20,401 nucleotides of DNA from the IMG/VR virus record IMGVR_UViG_3300039159_000766, positions 1-20,401 of that record; one strand, 5' to 3'. Below are positions 13,101 through 18,548 of the stretch, piece by piece (position 1 is the first letter of the stretch; each line of letters begins with the position of its first letter). The position numbers were made by a program, and so were the translations under genes. The notes below the pieces were generated by a model. The model saw only the letters and a list, made by a program, of their open reading frames with translations. It was not told the origin of the DNA and searched no databases. Origin of the DNA: a virus.

Positions 13101-13280
13101 ATAGATCACTGGGGCGTAAAAAGCAGCCCAGGCAAAAATCTGGATGGTGTTTCGCGTGGGTGTTGACGGAAGAGCCCCGAACCACATCACTGAGATGGAA
13201 TGAATAAATGCAATGAGCAAAAGCGGCCCGATGCATATTACCAGAACCAGATAGATCACGATTCGTTCAGAAAAGCTCAC
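13083..13280 (-). CDS. small two-span membrane protein
   Basis: The 65-residue protein starts at GTG 13280, overlapping the preceding stop (GTGA). Residues 7-33 (VIYLVLVICIGPLLLIAFIH) and 47-64 (IFAWAAFYAPVIYFTFI) are hydrophobic spans joined by a short loop, so it should lie in the inner membrane. Its 3' end carries the -35 box of P5. Function unknown. Confidence 0.7.
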   Translation of the reverse strand: MSFSERIVIYLVLVICIGPLLLIAFIHSISVMWFGALPSTPTRNTIQIFAWAAFYAPVIYFTFIR

Positions 13281-13462
13281 TTTAGTACAAGGCGATCCGG
13301 ATACACGATAGGCGATTTAGAATTATCTAGATATAGCTTGCCATTCTCAATCCGAGTAACTTCCGCAATGTAGATATATGGTGACCCTCGGCGATGAGTT
13401 AACTTTGCCCGGTAAACCATATCGCCCACCGCCAGGGCTTTAAGATAATGATCGAAGATCAC
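13277..13462 (-). CDS. hypothetical small beta-rich phage protein
   Basis: The 61-residue protein begins at GTG 13462, overlapping the stop of the DsbA-like gene (GTGA). VGDMVYRAKL, IYIAEVTRIENGKLYLDN and VYPDRLVLK give the alternating pattern of a small SH3-like barrel. Position inside the dsbA-rnh cluster suggests co-expression; no function recognised. Confidence 0.7.
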   Translation of the reverse strand: MIFDHYLKALAVGDMVYRAKLTHRRGSPYIYIAEVTRIENGKLYLDNSKSPIVYPDRLVLK

Positions 13463-13755
13463 AGCGCCTGCTCGCCGAACACCGCCTTGTATGTCGCCTC
13501 GAGTTCGGCATTCTCCTCCTGTACGGTGCTGAACTTGGATTTGTGGAAGATTCTCGCCATCTTTTTAAGCATGGCCTTCGGAATCTCGTGCTCTTTGGAA
13601 ACCGCGGCAACAGCTTCCTTCTGAAAATCACGCTCACCCTCGGTGCGGGTCATCGAGCCGCTGAGTTCATTGCAAAGACCTTGGATGGCTTTTACCTGGA
13701 GCTCCGAATAGGTCACCAGGTCGGAGGCTTCTTCATCACGTTCAAATTCATTCAT
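13459..13755 (-). CDS. dsbA: DsbA-like late-transcription/dsDNA-binding protein
   Basis: ATG 13755, with AAGGAA upstream, gives 98 residues. The C-terminal KEHEIPKAMLKKMARIFHKS then FSTVQEENAELEATYKAVF matches the pattern of the T4 DsbA family, a small dsDNA-binding protein that assists late transcription. In T4 the gene lies beside rnh, and here only two small genes separate them, supporting the call. The frame is open upstream to 13881, but that part covers the divergent homing-gene leader and is not protein-like. The leader ACCAACCAAGG is shared with rnh. Confidence 0.8.
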   Translation of the reverse strand: MNEFERDEEASDLVTYSELQVKAIQGLCNELSGSMTRTEGERDFQKEAVAAVSKEHEIPKAMLKKMARIFHKSKFSTVQEENAELEATYKAVFGEQAL

Positions 13756-13828
13756 AATATAATTCCTTGGTTGGTTTTGGTGATTGTAGACAAGTTTCAA
13801 ATAGGAGCATAATCTAATTTCAGAGAAG

Positions 13829-13836
13829 TATAAATA
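13829..13836 (+). promoter_or_regulatory. T4-type late promoter for the GIY-YIG gene
   Basis: Exact TATAAATA, followed by ATT and then the 5' hairpin at 13840. Layout and spacing are the same as before the HNH gene at 4877. Confidence 0.83.
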
Positions 13837-13839
13837 ATT

Positions 13840-13869
13840 GGTACTCGCGAACTTGGCGGTTCCAGTACC
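13840..13869 (+). promoter_or_regulatory. 5'-terminal mRNA hairpin of the GIY-YIG gene
   Basis: GGTACT pairs with AGTACC, G13847 with C13863, and GAAC with GTTC around the loop TTGGCG. Compared with the HNH leader hairpin, three inner pairs change on both sides and stay paired. It is followed by TTTAGTCAAC and an AAGGAG ribosome site before ATG 13898. Confidence 0.82.
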
Positions 13870-13897
13870 TTTAGTCAACACCCGTTAAGGAGTCTAT

Positions 13898-14692
13898 ATG
13901 ACCAACAAAACTATTTATGTACCCGATGCCCCGAATGTAAAGTTTTATCACTATACATACATCATTTCTCATCTTGAGACCAATAAGCATTATATTGGTG
14001 TCCGTACTAGCAAAGTTGATCCAAATTTAGACCTAGGCGTGAAGTATTTTAGTTCTTCTACTGATCGACAATTCAAGGCTGAATTACGTAAGAATCCAAC
14101 CGCCTTTAAGTTTCAAATTATTGAAATTTGGGGCTCCAGAAAAGATGCACTTCTGCATGAAATTGATCTCCATGCTCTTTATGAAGTTGGTATTAGTCCA
14201 GAGTTTTATAATATAAGGAGAGCTACATCCTCCGGCTTTGATATGCTTGGGGCCAAACACTCAGATGCGGCGCGGACAAAGATATCTGCTGCACATAAAG
14301 GTCGTGCCCTTTCAATTGAACATCGCGCCAAAATATCCGCCGCAAGTAAAGGTCGTGCCCTTTCAATTGAACATCGCGCCAAAATATCCGCCGCACACAA
14401 GGGTAAAAAACGGTCAGAAGAACACTCAGCAAAAATAGCGGCCGCATTGAAAAATCCTTCTCAAGAAACAAGGGCAAAGATATCTGCTGCACAAAGGGGT
14501 AAAAAACTGTCAGAACAGGCACGCCAAAATATTAGTGTGGCGAGCAAAGGTAAATCAAAATCAGAAGCTCATCGTGAAGCAATGAGAAAACCTAAGACGG
14601 AAGAGCATATAAAAAACTCCCAGGCGGCTATGGCAAAAAATAGATTGGCTAGGTTAGAGGCTCAAATGGCTACCACTACCCACATAGAATAA
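13898..14692 (+). CDS. GIY-YIG homing endonuclease with NUMOD3 repeats
   Basis: The 264-residue protein starts with a GIY-YIG nuclease domain: YHYTYIISHLETNKHYIGVR (diverged GIY-YIG pair), then a basic stretch and LLHEIDLHALYEV with the conserved Glu. From about residue 115 come NUMOD3-like DNA-binding repeats (RTKISAAHKGRALSIEHRAK and similar), two of them virtually identical at DNA level. It is plus-strand, between minus-strand dsbA and the DUF6321-like gene, with its own late promoter and structured leader; it ends 1 base before the convergent neighbour. This is a mobile free-standing homing gene. AAGGAG supports ATG 13898. Confidence 0.92.
   Translation: MTNKTIYVPDAPNVKFYHYTYIISHLETNKHYIGVRTSKVDPNLDLGVKYFSSSTDRQFKAELRKNPTAFKFQIIEIWGSRKDALLHEIDLHALYEVGISPEFYNIRRATSSGFDMLGAKHSDAARTKISAAHKGRALSIEHRAKISAASKGRALSIEHRAKISAAHKGKKRSEEHSAKIAAALKNPSQETRAKISAAQRGKKLSEQARQNISVASKGKSKSEAHREAMRKPKTEEHIKNSQAAMAKNRLARLEAQMATTTHIE
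14296..14397. repeat. 51-bp tandem repeat in the NUMOD3 region
   Basis: Units at 14296-14346 and 14347-14397 are identical over the first 49 bases. The period is 17 codons, one NUMOD3 unit (KGRALSIEHRAKISAA). The near identity indicates recent duplication. Confidence 0.92.
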
Positions 14693-14693
14693 A

Positions 14694-15113
14694 TTACCCA
14701 CACCGCCACTTATCTAATGCTAGCTTTTTTCTGGTCGGGGTTCCGTCTGGATTTTTCAGGGGCCCCTCGACACCAGTCATCCTTGCGCAAAAGCTTTTTC
14801 GGCGTTTTGCTGCCTTGCTATCTGGATCTAATTCCGATGGGGGTGTGGTTACAGGGGCCTTAAGGTTGCTTCCGTTCTCCCGGTTGTAGTGATCGCGGCC
14901 CTTCTGGGTAAGGCCGCCGGTAGGGCTTTTGTGCCCTGCTCGATCCTCGTTGGTCTGGGAGTTTTTAAGATCCGCGTCCGTGGGAGCGCCTTCGGAGCCA
15001 GGCTTGCGCATAGTCTCCTTTGAGCCGTTTTTGATTCGTTCCCTCTTTTTGTGGATGTTAGCCCAGAGACCGTCGGCTTCGTTTAGGCCGAAAAATTCTT
15101 TGAATGATAGCAT
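14694..15113 (-). CDS. DUF6321-like phage protein, late-expressed
   Basis: The 139-residue protein begins MLSFKEFFGLNEADGLWANI and has HKSPTGGLTQKGRDHYN, SNLKAPVTTPPSELDPDSKA and AKRRKSFCARMTGVEGP, which match my recollection of the DUF6321 family found in T4-like phages. It is very basic and probably extended; the SFKEF start is common among virion-associated T4-like proteins. A TATAAATA late promoter lies 29 bases upstream, consistent with a virion role, which remains inference. Confidence 0.83.
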   Translation of the reverse strand: MLSFKEFFGLNEADGLWANIHKKRERIKNGSKETMRKPGSEGAPTDADLKNSQTNEDRAGHKSPTGGLTQKGRDHYNRENGSNLKAPVTTPPSELDPDSKAAKRRKSFCARMTGVEGPLKNPDGTPTRKKLALDKWRCG

Positions 15114-15141
15114 AAAGTCTCAATCGTTTTGGTATTTATGT

Positions 15142-15149
15142 TATTTATA
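15142..15149 (-). promoter_or_regulatory. T4-type late promoter for the DUF6321-like gene
   Basis: The plus strand reads TATTTATA, an exact TATAAATA on the minus strand, starting 2 bases after the CCA end of the tRNA locus. A second partial box (CATAAATA) lies about 9 bases downstream. Confidence 0.82.
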
Positions 15150-15151
15150 TT

Positions 15152-15408
15152 TGGTGCGTGTTACTGGATTCGAACCAGTGATCAATCCAAAATTGCTGAA
15201 TAGTTTGTGGGAAAGTTTACGCAATACCCATTCAAAAAATCTGTTAGTTATAGACAAAACAAACATCAAAAAGTTGAATGAAATTAAATGGTCCATCCGC
15301 CCAGAATCGAACTGAGATAACATCGATTATGAGTCGAGCATTTTACCTTTAAATTAAAGATGGAACTATATCTGAGTACCCTGCTTTAGGCCTCTAAGCT
15401 AAACACGC
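15152..15408 (-). tRNA. interrupted tRNA-Leu(CAG)-like gene with a tRNA nested in the anticodon loop
   Basis: The 5' part (15408-15370) has acceptor GCGTGTT, TA, a D-arm GCTT/AAGC with GG in the loop, A, then GGGTA and a loop CTCAGAT with anticodon CAG at 15374-15372. The 3' part (15202-15152) has TATTC, a class II variable arm CAAT/ATTG, a T-arm ACTGG-TTCGAAT-CCAGT, acceptor AACACGC, A73 and encoded CCA. The acceptor halves pair perfectly over 7 bp; the anticodon stem GGGTA/TATTC pairs with two G-U pairs. Summed, the halves make a 90-base tRNA, right for leucine. The 167-base insert holds a full tRNA(CAU). It may be a processed gene, a split tRNA, or a pseudogene. Confidence 0.6.
15289..15363 (-). 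tRNA. tRNA with CAU anticodon (Met, or Ile2 if modified)
   Basis: A 75-base cloverleaf: acceptor CCATCTT/CGGATGG (six of seven pairs, one G-U), D-arm ATTT/AAAT with GG in the loop, anticodon stem CTCGA/TCGAT (four of five pairs) with loop CTCATAA and CAT at 15331-15329, T-arm CTCAG-TTCGATT-CTGGG, A73 and encoded CCA. It lacks the initiator features (three G-C pairs in the anticodon stem). It lies wholly inside the insert of the tRNA-Leu-like gene, directly after the 6 bases ATAGTT. Confidence 0.85.
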
Positions 15409-15429
15409 ACAGATTGCGAGATCAGATCA

Positions 15430-15711
15430 TCAAGCATTTTGGACGACCGGAGCCAAATTATAGGTGACGCCCTCGAAGCTGTAGCTGGTAACCTGCTCGA
15501 AGTTGAAACTTCGGAATTCACTCACATCGACATCCACGACTTTAAAGAGGCCTTCTTTTTCAACTTGAGTGGTCACCGAGCCTTCGCCGGAAAATAGTGG
15601 GGCCATGACTTCTGGAATCTTGGTGCATTTCATAACACGAACCGAGCCGTCTTTCTTGGTGAAGGTAACTTCCACCACGCCGGTTTTCAAAAAAGTGTTT
15701 AGTTGTTCCAT
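15430..15711 (-). CDS. WYL_2/DUF2693-like SH3-barrel phage protein
   Basis: The 93-residue protein has a GVVEVTFTKKDGSVRVMKCT start and VDVSEFRSFNFEQVTSYSF later. This is the pattern I recall for the WYL_2 (DUF2693) family of small phage proteins, which end in a V-x-D-x-E...RSF strand. It is beta-rich. ATG 15711 has AGGAAA upstream. It is the last protein gene before the tRNA locus, which begins 22 bases further on, so the tRNAs may be cut from the same transcript. Confidence 0.77.
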   Translation of the reverse strand: MEQLNTFLKTGVVEVTFTKKDGSVRVMKCTKIPEVMAPLFSGEGSVTTQVEKEGLFKVVDVDVSEFRSFNFEQVTSYSFEGVTYNLAPVVQNA

Positions 15712-15723
15712 GGGATTTCCTAT

Positions 15724-15888
15724 TTATTTCCTAGAGAGAATTGGCTGGGGCGCTTTTTTGTTGCGCACAGTGTTGTTCGTGGGGTGAAGGACCCAAACCG
15801 AGCCCATCTTCTGTTTTGCTTCTTCGACCCGGGCCGCATTCCTAGCCATCAGATCGATGTGTTCCTGTGGGTAATCAACTTTGGGCAT
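15724..15888 (-). CDS. hypothetical 54-residue phage protein
   Basis: ATG 15888 (MPKVDYPQEHIDLMARNAAR...) lies 2 bases after the stop of the 47-residue gene and is preferred over an in-frame ATG at 15918 inside that gene. It has a helical N-terminal half and a basic tail (NKKAPQPILSRK). No family recognised. Confidence 0.66.
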   Translation of the reverse strand: MPKVDYPQEHIDLMARNAARVEEAKQKMGSVWVLHPTNNTVRNKKAPQPILSRK

Positions 15889-15889
15889 T

Positions 15890-16033
15890 TCAAGCAGCCT
15901 TCGAGTAGATGGTAACACACTTGCCCGACTTTTGCGAAAGGCGCTTTGCCTTGGGGACGCGGTTTGCCAGGTTTGTGAGCTTCTTGGCTTCTTTGGATTT
16001 TGCCACGAGTTGTACAGATACGAAAACAGACAT
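15890..16033 (-). CDS. hypothetical 47-residue basic phage protein
   Basis: ATG 16033, with AGGAAT upstream, encodes MSVFVSVQLVAKSKEAKKLT... ending KCVTIYSKAA. It is strongly basic in the middle (RVPKAKRLSQKSGK). It is the first gene after early promoter P6 and is followed directly by the 54-residue gene. No family recognised. Confidence 0.65.
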   Translation of the reverse strand: MSVFVSVQLVAKSKEAKKLTNLANRVPKAKRLSQKSGKCVTIYSKAA

Positions 16034-16059
16034 TTTGATTCCTAAGTTGTTGATATGTT

Positions 16060-16088
16060 ATTATATCACGGATTGTGATAAAAGTAAA
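16060..16088 (-). promoter_or_regulatory. early promoter copy 6 (P6)
   Basis: Minus strand: TTTACT (16088-16083), 17-bp spacer, TATAAT (16065-16060), extended by TGA. The stop codon of the upstream gene (16093-16091) forms TAAGTTTTACTTTTAT with the -35 region. Confidence 0.92.
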
Positions 16089-16090
16089 AC

Positions 16091-16456
16091 TTACAGCCCG
16101 AGTGCCTTGCGTTCTTCTGCCGTAAGCTTGGCCATGGCATTTTCACGAAGATTTTGGAGAACAGCTTGTTCTGCACGGGCCTCTCGGATTCGCCAGAGAA
16201 TATGCTCCAGATCTTTTAGATCTTCAAAGTTTTCAAATGTATACTCGGAGGAGAGACGGTGATATGTGGCCTCATTGCGATCGTAGAGAACATAGTTATT
16301 GGAGATAATACGGAGTTCGAAGTTGTTGTACAGTTGAGTTGCTTCTTCCAGAAGTGCCATCAGCCGCACAGGATACTCAGCCTCGTGCTGGGCAATCCGA
16401 GCAAGCAACTCGGATTCATCGCGGGCGGTTTTTTCTGCTTTAGTCAAACGGGTCAT
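16091..16456 (-). CDS. hypothetical helical phage protein
   Basis: The 121-residue protein (MTRLTKAEKTARDESELLAR...) is almost entirely helical with long charged stretches, likely coiled coil: DLEHILWRIREARAEQAVLQ and AMAKLTAEERKALGL at the end. It has its own early promoter (P7) and is followed immediately by P6, so it is a single-gene unit. No family recognised. Confidence 0.76.
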   Translation of the reverse strand: MTRLTKAEKTARDESELLARIAQHEAEYPVRLMALLEEATQLYNNFELRIISNNYVLYDRNEATYHRLSSEYTFENFEDLKDLEHILWRIREARAEQAVLQNLRENAMAKLTAEERKALGL

Positions 16457-16486
16457 GATATTCTCTATGTTTGGGGTTGATAAGTT

Positions 16487-16515
16487 ATTATATCACACCC
16501 GAGAATAAAAGTAAA
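16487..16515 (-). promoter_or_regulatory. early promoter copy 7 (P7)
   Basis: Minus strand: TTTACT (16515-16510), 17-bp spacer, TATAAT (16492-16487), extended by TGA, then AACTTATCAAC. The upstream stop codon again reads TAAGTTTTACTTTTAT. Confidence 0.93.
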
Positions 16516-16517
16516 AC

Positions 16518-16994
16518 TTACACGTACTCCACCACCGTCACCGTCCCACCCTGATCCTCTATATCCAGAGCAAATTCCTGGAGGATGTTGATGATTTCCT
16601 GGGGCTGCCCGCCAGCCAATCCCATGCCGATCATGGGGAAGCCAAACCGGCTTTTTCCATTCAGGTAGGAAAGTTTGCGAAGAATAAGACGGAAGGACTC
16701 GTACTCGAACCGATCTAATACCGGTTTCCCAGCAGAGTTGTAGCCAAATTGAGTGTATGCATTCACGATCAAAAAGCCAATATCCCCATTGGCTTTTGCC
16801 ATACTGAAGTTCCCAAGTTTATGGATAGTAACCCTGTCGGTTTCTTGATCAGCCGCATAAGCATTGGGGTATCGTTCCTTGATCTGCTTGGCGATTCCCG
16901 ACCCCATCGTGTTGAAACAGTTGCAGCCATGCACGATGATGTCGAACTCACCAGCGTCTGCCATGTCAAGCAGATTTCCTTGCACTACTTTCAT
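16518..16994 (-). CDS. macro-domain protein (ADP-ribose-binding/hydrolysing type)
   Basis: The 158-residue protein is a stand-alone macro domain: VVQGNLLD at the N-terminus, HGCNCFNTMGSGIAKQIK (Asn25 and the glycine loop for ADP-ribose) at 22-39, VNAYTQFGY near 77-85, and FPMIGMGLAGGQ at 119-130 for the phosphate loop. Such proteins bind ADP-ribose or remove it from proteins or nucleic acids, or act on ADP-ribose 1''-phosphate from tRNA splicing. In a phage, undoing host ADP-ribosylation defence is a plausible role. It overlaps the dUTPase stop (ATGA, 16994-16991). Confidence 0.88.
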   Translation of the reverse strand: MKVVQGNLLDMADAGEFDIIVHGCNCFNTMGSGIAKQIKERYPNAYAADQETDRVTIHKLGNFSMAKANGDIGFLIVNAYTQFGYNSAGKPVLDRFEYESFRLILRKLSYLNGKSRFGFPMIGMGLAGGQPQEIINILQEFALDIEDQGGTVTVVEYV

Positions 16995-17446
16995 AGTGAC
17001 GTGGAGCCGAGGCCACCTGCGCCGCGAACGGTTTCAGAAAGTTCATCCACAGTATAGAACTCAACTTTTGGGATCGGGAGAATCACACCTTGTGCAATGG
17101 CCTTGGATGAGTCTGGTAAAAAGTCTGGTTGGTGGGTATCCACAATCAGCTGCACCTTCACTTCACCCCTGTAATCCGAATCAATCAAGCCCACACAGTT
17201 GGTGAGCCTCATCTGGTTCTTGAAGCCATGCCCGGAACGGCTCAGAATAAACATCCCATAGCCTTCGGGGATTTCCAAAGCAAAGCCCAGGCCGAAGGTA
17301 TGAACCCCGAAGCTGGGCTCATTAATTTGAACAGTAGCCGCATAGAGATCAAATGCACCCGAGCCGTCCGTGGCATAACTGGGAACTTTGGCTTTTTCGT
17401 GGAGTTTTTTGAATGCTACTCGGAGCACGTTTGGATCAAATCGCAT
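16991..17446 (-). CDS. dut: dUTPase (trimeric type)
   Basis: The 151-residue protein has the five dUTPase motifs: GSGAFDLYA (28-36), SRSG (69-72), GLIDSDYRG (86-94), IAQGV (117-121) and the C-terminal arm RGAGGLGSTS (141-150). It hydrolyses dUTP to dUMP and pyrophosphate, preventing uracil in DNA and supplying dUMP. AAGGAAAC precedes ATG 17446. It is third in the unit that starts at P8 and is coupled to the macro-domain gene. Confidence 0.95.
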   Translation of the reverse strand: MRFDPNVLRVAFKKLHEKAKVPSYATDGSGAFDLYAATVQINEPSFGVHTFGLGFALEIPEGYGMFILSRSGHGFKNQMRLTNCVGLIDSDYRGEVKVQLIVDTHQPDFLPDSSKAIAQGVILPIPKVEFYTVDELSETVRGAGGLGSTSL

Positions 17447-17455
17447 AGTTTCCTT

Positions 17456-17860
17456 TTAGTCAAAATAATCGTCTTCTTCGTGATTCCCGGTAAAAACTGT
17501 GACGGGGCCAAACCGTAAGTTCTCGCCGTCGGTAGAGGTTCCGAAGTCGCTTTCAAAGTTGTAGATAATGCCCATCTTCAAAATATTGGCTCTTTCCATT
17601 CCTCGGATATCACTCACAAGAATGCACCCGATAGAACCAGAATCCACACCGATCTTGTGTATGGTGGTAGTTTCGTATTCGCCGTCCCCATAAGCTGTAT
17701 TGAAGTTAACGAACCGGCGACCGTCCTTTAGAGTGAACTGCCCCTCGTTGCATCCGTGGTCCGTACGGCCGTCAAAAAATAGACTGCAGCATTCGTCCCA
17801 CTCATCTTTCATAACGTAACAAAGGTCGCCAATATAGTAGTCACCTGCGGGCATTTTCAT
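17456..17860 (-). CDS. hypothetical phage protein, 134 residues
   Basis: The protein opens MKMPAGDYYIGDLCYVMKDE and has GQFTLKDGRRFVNFNTAYGD and GVDSGSIGCILVSDI. The PAGxYYIGDLCYVM opening is one I recall from many uncharacterised phage proteins, with acidic residues that could bind metal. It ends in HEEDDYFD. A ribosome site (TTAGGAAA) precedes ATG 17860. Function unknown. Confidence 0.82.
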   Translation of the reverse strand: MKMPAGDYYIGDLCYVMKDEWDECCSLFFDGRTDHGCNEGQFTLKDGRRFVNFNTAYGDGEYETTTIHKIGVDSGSIGCILVSDIRGMERANILKMGIIYNFESDFGTSTDGENLRFGPVTVFTGNHEEDDYFD

Positions 17861-17884
17861 GATATTTCCTAAGTTGTTCAGAAT

Positions 17885-18058
17885 CTAGCGGCCAACACTT
17901 TTGATGCGCCAAAACATGCGCCACATCCGGCTTGCGGGGGTGAGATGTAGGCTTTTGGTGCCGGAGAGGTACTTACCATCATGGTAGAAAGCGCGCTGTT
18001 TTGCCTTTGGCTGGTGTGCGAGCAATTTGATCGAGATGCGTTCGTATGATGAGATCAT
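17885..18058 (-). CDS. hypothetical 57-residue basic phage protein
   Basis: ATG 18058, with GGAAA upstream in the early leader, encodes MISSYERISIKLLAHQPKAK... with a tryptophan-, arginine-rich end (RMWRMFWRIKSVGR). It is strongly basic. First gene of the P8 unit, which continues through the 134-residue protein, dUTPase and macro protein. A small early basic protein could be a host-takeover factor, but no motif shows this. Confidence 0.65.
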   Translation of the reverse strand: MISSYERISIKLLAHQPKAKQRAFYHDGKYLSGTKSLHLTPASRMWRMFWRIKSVGR

Positions 18059-18080
18059 GATATTTCCGTGTTGATAAGAT

Positions 18081-18109
18081 ATTATAACACGACCGGGTAT
18101 AAAAGTAAA
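18081..18109 (-). promoter_or_regulatory. early promoter copy 8 (P8)
   Basis: Minus strand: TTTACT (18109-18104), 17-bp spacer, TATAAT (18086-18081), extended by TGT. The leader ends ACACGGAAATATC before ATG 18058, nearly the same as for P2. CGTGTT and AACACG flank the -10 as an inverted repeat. Confidence 0.93.
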
Positions 18110-18111
18110 AC

Positions 18112-18384
18112 TTACTTCTCCACGAACTCGAGCACCTTTTCTCGAACTTTATCTGGCAAAGCCGGGGGCATGATCTTTTTCAGCCAGTCAGCCGGAAGAT
18201 GAACCCGGTGGCCAACTCCGCCATACTCGGTGACAAGCTCATCTTGCGCCTGCACGAGCCACATCGTGCCGTAACGGCTGTGGACGCCATCCACCTGCAC
18301 GCACTGAACCACCCGACCGACCGAGAGGCCGTCAACGCTTCGGATAATATGGGCCAAGTCGCCCGGGGAAAGTTCTTTGTTCAT
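18112..18384 (-). CDS. hypothetical conserved-type phage protein, 90 residues
   Basis: The protein reads MNKELSPGDLAHIIRSVDGL, VGRVVQCVQVDG, and LVTEYGGVGHRVHLPADWL, which resembles a KOW/SH3-like small domain I recall from several phages. It overlaps the upstream 55-residue gene (ATGA) and ends 3 bases before the -35 box of P8. Function unknown. Confidence 0.78.
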   Translation of the reverse strand: MNKELSPGDLAHIIRSVDGLSVGRVVQCVQVDGVHSRYGTMWLVQAQDELVTEYGGVGHRVHLPADWLKKIMPPALPDKVREKVLEFVEK

Positions 18385-18548
18385 TGCAATGTTTTATGCT
18401 CAGGAAAGGTATGCGATTCAAGCCGCTGTAGAACGATTCGAGAAACAGCGGCTGAAACCTCACTCTCGAGCCAGGCAACTTCGATCTCAGTTAGCTGATC
18501 GTCGTCTAGGTCGCCGTCCATCCAGGCTTGAATTCGTTCTTTTTTCAT
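18381..18548 (-). CDS. hypothetical 55-residue acidic phage protein
   Basis: ATG 18548 to TGA 18383-18381 encodes MKKERIQAWMDGDLDDDQLT... with a helical middle (EIEVAWLESEVSAAVSRIVL). It is coupled on both sides: its start shares a base with the phosphoesterase stop (TAATG) and its stop overlaps the next start (ATGA). No family recognised. Confidence 0.66.
   Translation of the reverse strand: MKKERIQAWMDGDLDDDQLTEIEVAWLESEVSAAVSRIVLQRLESHTFPEHKTLQ

Noticed and set aside
13756-13881. Upstream extension of the DsbA-like frame to an ATG at 13881
   Set aside because: The extra residues are not protein-like, cover the divergent homing-gene leader, and ATG 13755 has an AAGGAA site.
15202-15260. 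Region 5' of the second tRNA half as a separate complete tRNA ending at 15152
   Set aside because: No D-arm with GG, no matching 5' acceptor strand and no good anticodon arm can be drawn there; only the distant GCGTGTT half pairs with AACACGC.
15361-15376. CAGATATAGTTCC resembles the S element (P7 3' strand) of group I introns, suggesting an intron in the tRNA-Leu gene
   Set aside because: No matching R element with a GACTA core or other group I core pairings is found upstream, and the upstream sequence is a coding gene; the likeness is probably chance.
15719-15730. AATAAATA before the WYL_2-like gene as a late promoter
   Set aside because: The first base deviates from TATAAATA and the gene is already served by early promoter P6; too weak to call.
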